Source of the DNA: Halobacterium rubrum | Lineage (GTDB): Archaea > Halobacteriota > Halobacteria > Halobacteriales > Halobacteriaceae | Length of the DNA: 64,000 nt | Reading direction: 5' to 3' | Assembly (NCBI RefSeq): GCF_021729015.1 | Contig: NZ_JAJQQZ010000001.1 | Span: 558,001 to 622,000 of the forward strand | Shown here: one piece after another, positions 37,204 to 44,000 of the stretch | Layout: each line of letters starts with the position of its first letter | Position numbering within the stretch: position 1 is the stretch's first letter | Translations under genes and position numbers: made by a program | The notes under the pieces: model-generated | Told to the model about the DNA's origin: nothing | The model's database searches: none | The model's input: only the letters and a program-made list of their open reading frames with translations

Positions 37204-38460
37204 CTAGAGATAGCCGAGGTCTTCGAGGTGGTCGTCGATGTCGAGCTCTTCGACCTGTTCGAGAGGCTGGCCGCGTTCGGGCAGCAGGCGCTCCATCCGG
37301 GCTTCGACCTCGCTGTCCTCGATGCGGCGCAGCTCCCGGGGGTCGGATTCGAGGTCGTACAGTTCTGCGTCCCAGTCCCTGTCGGGGTAGGTGACGTACT
37401 TGTAGCCGTCGGCGCGCACGGCCCGCGCCCAGTTGCGCTCGCGGTGGAGGGAGGCGCCACACGCCCGGAGGTACGCCGGCCGGTCGTCGCTGGTGGCCGC
37501 CGTCACGGGCTCGCCGTCGACGTCGTTGGCGGGTCGTTCGTCGACGCCGAGGGCGTCCAGCAGCGTCGGGAGGACGTCGACCTGCCGGAGCTGGGCGTCG
37601 ACGCTCCCGGACTCGACGCCCGGCCCCGAGAGCACGAACGGGACGTTCGTCGTGAAGTCGTAGACGTTCTCGCCGTGGCCGTTCTCCAGGTAGTGGTCGT
37701 CGACGTCGGGGCCGCGGCCGTCCCACCGGCGGTTCAGGGCCGCGACCGGGGCGCGGAGGTCGACGCCGCCGTAGTACTGCGCGGCGTCTCGCAGCGACTT
37801 CAGGACGAGCCGCAGCGGCGAGTTCCGGAAGGTGACGCTCTCGCCGTGGTCGCCGAGGAACGCCACGACGGTGTCGTCGGGGACGGCGTCGACGAGGTCA
37901 GCGAGGTCGCGGTCGAGCGCCGAGAGCGCCCGGCCGTACGGCGTCGCGCCGTACTCGGGGCTGTCGAACTCGGCCGGGACGTGGACGTCCTCGTGGAGCT
38001 CCCAGAGGTGGACGAACGCACCGAACGGCTCCGGCATGGCGTCCAGCCGGTCCAGTATCTCGGGCTTCCAGCCGCGGAACAGGTCGGCGTCCTCGGCGCG
38101 GTGCTCGTACACGTCGAAGCCGCGGTCGAGGCCCGTCTCCGGCAGGAGGGGGCCGGTGACCCGCGCCTCGGTGTGGTAGCCGGCGTCACCGAGCACGGTC
38201 CCCAGCGGGTCGACGTCGTCGGACAGTGTCCCCCGGCGCAGCGACATGACGCCGTTGCGCTCGTTGTAGGTGCCGGTGAGGAGGCTCGCCATCGCGGGCG
38301 TCGTCGTCGTGGTCGACGAGTAGACGTTCGAGCAGTCCAGCCCGCCGGCGCGCAGCGAGTCCAGGAACGGCGTGTCGGTGCGGTCGCTGCGCACGGCGTC
38401 GTCGCGCAGGCAGTCCACGCAGAGTACCAGGAGGTTCGTGGGCGTGTCACTCGCCGTCAT
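37204..38460 (-). CDS. Sulfatase-like alkaline-phosphatase-superfamily protein
   Basis: A 418-residue protein of the sulfatase/phosphatase superfamily. The metal-binding N-terminus is LVLCVDCLRDDAV, and the second metal site is FLGDHGESVTF. In sulfatases the catalytic residue is Cys or Ser in C/S-x-P-x-R. Here the site reads STTTTTPAMASLLTG, with Thr and no Arg, so it is not a formylglycine sulfatase in the strict sense. The C-terminal part ends LEDLGYL, a tail shared with other haloarchaeal relatives and with the neighbour's LESLGYK. No signal peptide is visible. It overlaps the next gene by 4 nt. Confidence 0.85.
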   Translation of the reverse strand: MTASDTPTNLLVLCVDCLRDDAVRSDRTDTPFLDSLRAGGLDCSNVYSSTTTTTPAMASLLTGTYNERNGVMSLRRGTLSDDVDPLGTVLGDAGYHTEARVTGPLLPETGLDRGFDVYEHRAEDADLFRGWKPEILDRLDAMPEPFGAFVHLWELHEDVHVPAEFDSPEYGATPYGRALSALDRDLADLVDAVPDDTVVAFLGDHGESVTFRNSPLRLVLKSLRDAAQYYGGVDLRAPVAALNRRWDGRGPDVDDHYLENGHGENVYDFTTNVPFVLSGPGVESGSVDAQLRQVDVLPTLLDALGVDERPANDVDGEPVTAATSDDRPAYLRACGASLHRERNWARAVRADGYKYVTYPDRDWDAELYDLESDPRELRRIEDSEVEARMERLLPERGQPLEQVEELDIDDHLEDLGYL

Positions 38461-39416
38461 ACTTTGTAGCCGAGGCTCTCCAGTCGGTCGTCGACGGTCG
38501 TCTCGTCGGTCGATGCTCCCTCGCTCTCGCCGTCGTCGCTACTGCGAGCGCCGGGGTCGTAGGCGCCGGTGTCGCTGGCGGTCGTCTCGCACCACGGGAC
38601 CTCCCGGAGCGCCGGCAGGTCGACGCCGGCCGGGTGGCCGTAGATGTGGTGCTCGCCGAACGCGTTGCCGTGGTCGCCCGTGAGCACGGCGGTCTCGGCG
38701 TCCACGTTCGACAGCAGGAGTTCGACGTCCGCGAGGACGGCTTCGAGGTTGCGCTCGTAGTCCGCCCAGACGTCGTCGACGCTCCGGCGGCCGAACCGGA
38801 GCTGTTCCCAGACGGACATCGGCTGGTCGCCCCAGTCGGCCAGCGCGATGCCGTCGTCGTCGCCGCCGCCGCCCCCGTCGCCGGTCTCGTCGTCGCCGAA
38901 GACGGTGGGGAAGTGGGGCTGCATGTAGTGGACGACCAGCCGGTCGGTGTCGTGGTCGCGGCCCGCGCGAATCGCCGCGTCGGTCAGCGGCCGGGGCGGA
39001 ATCGTCCCGCGGTCGTCGTCCCACGCGTCCCGCCAGACCTCCTCGCAGGCGCCGAACCGGTCGGTGTCGATAGTGCGCGAGGAGTAGGGGTTCCCGGTGA
39101 CGTACGAGACCTCGGCGAGGGCGTCGTCGCTGGCCGCGCCGAAGACGGATTCCAGCCACTCCGTCGACGAACTCGCCGGCGAGGTCGCGGTCCCCCCGAC
39201 ACCGAACGGATAGTCGCCGCTGCCGACGACGTCCGCGAACACGTCGGCGCGGCAGGCGTCGAGGACGACCAGCAGGTCCCAGTCCGCGTCGAGTACCGGG
39301 TCAGGCGACGCAGTCTCGGGACGAACGGAGAAGTACGTGCGGTAGACGAACTCCCGGACCGCGTCGAAACCGGCGTGTCGGAGGCTTCGACCCGCGGTAA
39401 TGAGTGAAGAGCTCAT
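38457..39416 (-). CDS. Second alkaline-phosphatase-superfamily protein
   Basis: A 319-residue protein related to the previous one. It has DWDLLVVLDACRADVFADV as the metal site, TATSPASSSTEWL in the nucleophile position (Ser/Thr-rich, no Cys) and VLTGDHGNAFGEHHIYGHP as the second metal site. Two acidic Gly/Asp-rich loops (about 175-190) are low-complexity. The tail ends LESLGYKV, matching its partner. Its stop and the next start overlap (ATGA). Such pairs occur near surface-glycan genes, so a role in sulfate- or phosphate-bearing glycans of the S-layer is an inference. Confidence 0.78.
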   Translation of the reverse strand: MSSSLITAGRSLRHAGFDAVREFVYRTYFSVRPETASPDPVLDADWDLLVVLDACRADVFADVVGSGDYPFGVGGTATSPASSSTEWLESVFGAASDDALAEVSYVTGNPYSSRTIDTDRFGACEEVWRDAWDDDRGTIPPRPLTDAAIRAGRDHDTDRLVVHYMQPHFPTVFGDDETGDGGGGGDDDGIALADWGDQPMSVWEQLRFGRRSVDDVWADYERNLEAVLADVELLLSNVDAETAVLTGDHGNAFGEHHIYGHPAGVDLPALREVPWCETTASDTGAYDPGARSSDDGESEGASTDETTVDDRLESLGYKV

Positions 39417-39764
39417 TGGTGGGTGCTATGCGGAACTCCGTCGTTCACGCGGCGTGGGACGACACAGAGCTACATTACTGCTACGCTTCCTGGCGGTCCT
39501 GTCTCCGATTGGTGGCGTCGTGATCTCACTCGTGCGTCGCGATTGGGTTGTCTCCTGACTCCCACCGTGGGTCTGGCACCCCCATAGTAAGTACAAAGAC
39601 ACGAATGCCGGGAAACTACGTCTATCGGTCTGGGCGGGTGCCTAATACGGTCTGGGAAGCCGCAGCGGCCCCGAAAAGCTACTCGGCGCGACTAAATGTA
39701 AGTCTACCATAATTATCCATACTTTCAAGTTAATCATCCACCATTAACCACGTGTGCCCAGATC
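39417..39764. other. 348-bp AT-richer intergenic region
   Basis: No gene is supported. It separates the divergent phosphatase pair from the small gene at 39765. The right half (about 39690-39750) is clearly AT-rich, with several possible TATA tracts such as ATAATTAT and TTAATCAT. The left half contains GC-rich segments that might be decayed coding sequence, but I recognise no protein in them. Confidence 0.5.
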
Positions 39765-40034
39765 ATGCGGGGAGATAACAAAGCCGGGGCGATTCGGAGA
39801 GGAACTGAACCGCCGGAGTACGAGAATCCCGAATGGGTCGTATCGAAGTCACTGCTCGAGGTCAACGACGCCTGTAGTCGAACGCTAGAGGAATTTCTGC
39901 TACAGGCGACTCGGCCCGAGAATGACCTCTCTGCCGAAGCGCTAGAAGAACAGATGGACGACCTGATCACGCGACACGAGCGCCTGATTGCCGAACTGGA
40001 ACTGGCGAAGCGAGCACTTGGCGATCTAGAGTAG
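39765..40034 (+). CDS. Small hypothetical helical protein
   Basis: An 89-residue protein, not recognised. It is mainly helical: PEWVVSKSLLEVNDACSRTLEEFLLQ, then a long helix AEALEEQMDDLITRHERLIAELELAKRAL that could form a coiled coil. Codon use is closer to neutral GC than in the rest of the window. It is the first of a run of small genes between the phosphatases and the S-layer gene. An AT-rich promoter region lies just upstream. It may be an accessory gene of a decayed element. Confidence 0.55.
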   Translation: MRGDNKAGAIRRGTEPPEYENPEWVVSKSLLEVNDACSRTLEEFLLQATRPENDLSAEALEEQMDDLITRHERLIAELELAKRALGDLE

Positions 40035-40092
40035 CGGTGCTCCTCCGTTCTTTTCGGGCACCACGCCCACCTACTAATAGCACGTAGCTAGT

Positions 40093-40112
40093 GGGGAACC
40101 CCGGGATATATG
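40093..40112. promoter_or_regulatory. Palindrome abutting a TATA box before the PhiH1-like regulator
   Basis: GGGGAACCCC (40093-40102) immediately precedes GATATATG (40105-40112), which lies about 27 nt upstream of the ATG at 40138. The arrangement would suit an autorepressor site over the BRE/TATA region. Confidence 0.5.
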
Positions 40113-40137
40113 TTATGTAGGGGTCATTGTCCTCCCA

Positions 40138-40425
40138 ATGAAACTCGCAGTCCCGACGGACTTCGAGGTGCTGGAGGCCTTATCTGACGGGAAGCGTAAC
40201 AACGCTGTCAACATCTCACACATGCTCGACAAGAATCGTGCATACATCAACACCCGCCTCCCCGTCCTCGCGGATTACGGACTGGTCGAGCGCGTCGGTC
40301 CGGCGTCGAACAGCGGGCTCTACGAGATTACGGAGAAGGGGCAGGTCGTCGTCGAGCACCGAGAGGTCTACGAGGAGAGCGTCGAGGACTTCGAGGAGTT
40401 CGTGGCTGAGAAACTCGAAGCGTAG
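40138..40425 (+). CDS. PhiH1 repressor-like winged-helix protein
   Basis: A 95-residue regulator. LEALSDGKRNNAVNISHMLDKNRAYINTRLPVL forms the winged helix-turn-helix, and DYGLVERVGPASNSGLYEITEKG forms the wing. The end is an acidic helix (EESVEDFEEFVAEKLEA) for dimerisation. This is the pattern of haloarchaeal proteins related to the repressor of halophage PhiH. Many copies are chromosomal and not viral. Its own promoter carries a palindrome at the TATA box. A leaderless mRNA is likely. Confidence 0.82.
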   Translation: MKLAVPTDFEVLEALSDGKRNNAVNISHMLDKNRAYINTRLPVLADYGLVERVGPASNSGLYEITEKGQVVVEHREVYEESVEDFEEFVAEKLEA

Positions 40426-40796
40426 CGCCTGCTGATCCGGGAAACCCGGCGATACACCACAACTCTCCTCTCTCGCGCGGTAATTCACGGCTTAAATTCG
40501 TTCTCACGGCGTCTCGTTCGCCACCGACGAGTGTCAGGTTTCCACCACTTCTTAATGGTTCTTCGAGCGCACGCGAGGAGTCGCTACGCATCCTGATTCT
40601 GGCGTTCGAAACGGCCCGTTCGCGCCGTAGATCGATTTAGACTCCCTATACTCCGTATTCTGCCGGTTGTTACCTCTACCATATACCGACGGTATCTATA
40701 AGTACTATCAGGTAAAATCATTGAACTGTCTGGTCACGAAGTCACCAGACTTCACCCAACCAGAATGGAACGCACTCGGAGAGAATGCAAGCAAGA
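40426..40796. promoter_or_regulatory. Long AT-rich promoter region of the S-layer transcript
   Basis: No gene is supported in these 371 bp. An inverted repeat ATACC-GAC-GGTAT lies at 40683-40695 and abuts a TATA-like TCTATAAGTA (40695-40704). This would start a transcript near 40725, some 70 nt before the small RHH gene and about 335 nt before the S-layer gene. A second imperfect repeat, CTGGT/ACCAG, lies near 40731-40749. Confidence 0.5.
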
Positions 40797-40967
40797 ATGA
40801 CAGTCTCGGATGACGGCGACGGCGACGACACGCGCGCCACCACGCGGACGACCATCGAGGTTAGCCGCGAGGTGTGGCGGCAGGTGCGCAGCGACGCTGT
40901 CGCCGAGGGACAAAACGTCTCACAGAAACTCGAGGAGGTGCTCGAGGATTACTACGACCTCGACTGA
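40797..40967 (+). CDS. Small ribbon-helix-helix type protein upstream of the S-layer gene
   Basis: A 56-residue protein: TTRTTIEVSREVWRQVRSDA followed by GQNVSQKLEEVLEDYYDLD. A beta strand with alternating residues and two helices fits a CopG/Arc-type RHH DNA-binding fold. An upstream in-frame ATG at 40785 is possible. It is the only gene between the promoter region and the S-layer gene, 91 bp upstream of that start. A strong hairpin follows its stop codon. It may be an autoregulator of the S-layer operon, by inference. Confidence 0.65.
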   Translation: MTVSDDGDGDDTRATTRTTIEVSREVWRQVRSDAVAEGQNVSQKLEEVLEDYYDLD

Positions 40968-40970
40968 CGC

Positions 40971-40990
40971 GCGGTACGGCGGTGTACCGC
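40971..40990 (+). terminator. 7-bp hairpin between RHH gene and S-layer gene
   Basis: GCGGTAC and GTACCGC flank a 6-nt loop, 3 nt after the RHH stop. It could attenuate, stabilise or process the downstream S-layer message. No T run follows, so simple termination is not certain. Confidence 0.45.
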
Positions 40991-41058
40991 CGGAAACCAC
41001 GGCGAGAGGCATCGCTGGCGAACTGACTGCGGTGCAGACGAAACTCGAAGACACGTAA

Positions 41059-44000
41059 ATGATACAGAACGAAACTTACGACAAGGTCCGCGCGGTCTTC
41101 CTGACGGCGCTGATGATCGGCTCCGTCTTCGGTGCCGGCATCGCGTTCTCGGGAGGGGCTGCTGCGGCTACTACCTCAATCGAACTGAGCGACAACCTCG
41201 TTCAGGGCGGTGAGGATTTCGATGTTAATGGTACAGTCAATGCGAATGGTACCGTCCACGCATTCATTGACAAGAATGGAGACGGTGTGTATCATTCTGC
41301 GAACGATACACATCTCGGTAAACTGGACGTGGACGATTGGGAAAGCGACAACGAGTTCTCGATCACCTCTACTAGTACACCAACCGACAGTGGAACGTAC
41401 GACGTGTACGTGTTCCAGGACGAGGGTGGATCGGGGACTACCATCGACGATGGCGATGCAGGTGAGCGCTATGCGACCCTGCAGGTCGACGCCGACGAGC
41501 CAACCTTCGGTGACACGTCCGACCGCAAGGTAACGGACGAGAAGCCGACGGTGAGCCTCGGCATCTCCGACGCCAACACGTCCGTCGACCCGTCGAGCAT
41601 CGAGATCGACTTCTCGAACGGTGGCAACGTCATCTACGAGGTCAACGAGACCGGGAGCGACCACGATGGGATCGTCTACGACAACGGCGAACTCACCATC
41701 GACTTCAGCAACGACGCGCTGAAACCCCTGATGGACGGGACGGAGTACGACGTCAGCGTGACCGCCGCCGACGAGGTCGGTAACTCCAACACCACGAGCT
41801 TCAAGGTCGACGTCGACACGACTGCCCCGACCTTCACGCTCGTTCAGCCGACCGACGGCGGCCTCTACGAGGACCCCGAGCAGACCATCGAGGTCAGCAT
41901 CAAGGGTGGCGACATCAACGACAGCACCGCCGAGCTGACCATCAGTGGTCCCAACGGCGACTACAGCTACACGAACAACAGCTCGGACACTGGTGTCTAC
42001 GACGCCAGCTCGGACACGTTCACGGTGGAAGCCGGTGGGAATGGCGACATCCCCGAACTCCCGAACGGCACCATCACGGTTGACGTGAGCGCAGCCGACA
42101 ATCACGGCAACGCGAACTCTGCCTCGTACGCGTTCGAGGTGGACAACAAGCAGCCGTACGTCCAGGACGTCGCTGTCAACCAGTCCGAGAAGGGCGACGA
42201 CGAGCCGCCCGTCACGGAGGAGGACAGCACGATCTCCGTCGGCATCGAGTTCAACGAGGACGTCGATGCCAGTACGGTCGAAGCCGAGATCACGGCCGAC
42301 GGCACGACCGTGACGCTGGACTCGTTCAAGGACGACCAGGACGAGGCCGGTGAGGACACCGTCTATCAGTACTACGACGTTCTGCCCGCCTTAGACGATA
42401 TCGAGAACGACTCCGTGGAGGTCGTCGTCACCGCTGGCGAGGACATCGCTGGCAACGACGCCGACCTCACGAAAGGCGACAACTCCACGACGTTCGCCAT
42501 CGACACCATCGAGCCGGACGTCACGGTTGACCCCCTCGGTGGTCCGCTCGAGGGTCGCTGGGACATCGCTCAGGAAGTCTCCGTCGACAAGGCCGACGGT
42601 AACGACGTCCACATCGGCTGGATAGAGACTGGTGATACGTTCACGAAGAAGAACAAGAAGAGCGTGACGCTGTTCGAGCACCCCGGTTCCGTCGACACGC
42701 GGGACATCACCGAGGGTGACATCACCATCGTTGCGTTCGCTGAGGACGACAACGGGAACTTCGACAAAGGCTCTGCTGACGTTATCGTCGACAACTTCGA
42801 GCCGAAGGTCGAGTACAGTGGTCCGGAGGTCCTGACCGCGACCGACACCGGTGTCGACTACGACGTCGCCGACCTGGTCACGGTCTCCGACAACGGTACT
42901 AACGACGCCAGCGCCTACGGGTACTACGAACTCGGTCCGAACGAGGACCCGAGTAGTCTGAGCTGGAGCGACTTCACGCAGTCCTCGAAGTTCACGGCTG
43001 ACAGCGACCAGACGTACGTCTTCGCCGCCCAGGTCGAGGGCAAACTGCTCAAGACCAAGCCCGTCGACGCGAAGACGGTCGACATCGAACTCGAGGACGA
43101 CGACGAGGACGGCAAGCTCAACCTCACCGTCACCTCGCCCGTCGAACTCGACGGTCTGACCGTCACCATCGAGAGCGACGACGGCTACTACAAGCAGTAC
43201 AAAGAGACGTTCGCACTGTCCGGCCACATCGAGGAGACCGGCGAGCGGACGTACACGATGGTCTACGACGCGCCGCGCGACGGCGACTTCAAGGCCACCA
43301 TCGACGACGCTTCGCTGGTGAACGGTCTCGACCTCACCGACGCCGGGTCGGACACGGCCCGCGCCATGGGCGACGAGCCCAACATCGGTGACGCCGACGT
43401 GATCGGTCTCGGTGAGACCGGGACCGAGGTGCTCGTCCGGTTCACCGAGCCCGTGCAGGGCGTCGATAAAGGCGACTTCGACTTCCTCGGTGACGGGAAC
43501 GTGGTTGGCATCGACGGCGAAAATGACGACGACGGTAAAGTCGTCCTCACGTTCGACCGCGAGATCCAGACCGGCGACGAGGACGCCCGCCTCACTGTCG
43601 ACCCGGGCGTGTTCGGGGACTACGACGACCCCTCGACCCTCAACAACGAAGACAGCGAGTTCGTCGACTCCGTCGAACTCAAACTCCAGAAGGGACAGAA
43701 CTTCGTCTCGGTGCCGCTCGAGGCGGGTTCGGTCTCGTTCGACGAGCTGAAGAACAACGACGAGCTGGACCACGTCGAGGCCATCTGGACGTACGAGGAT
43801 GGCGAGTGGCTCAGCTACAGCCCCGGTGCGAAGGACAACTCGCTGACGGCCCTCGAGGGCGGTCAGGGGTACATCGTGAAGGCCGACGGTACGGCCTACA
43901 TGGACGTCCGCGGGTACACGGTGTACGACGGGGACGCCAGCGACAAGATGGAGCCGGACAGTCCGTCCATCCAGGACGTCGACGCTGGCTGGAACCTCCT

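Noticed and set aside
34946-37726. 926-codon minus-strand open frame
   Set aside because: It covers arcS and the CBS gene in antisense and has no recognisable domain, so it is a composition artefact.
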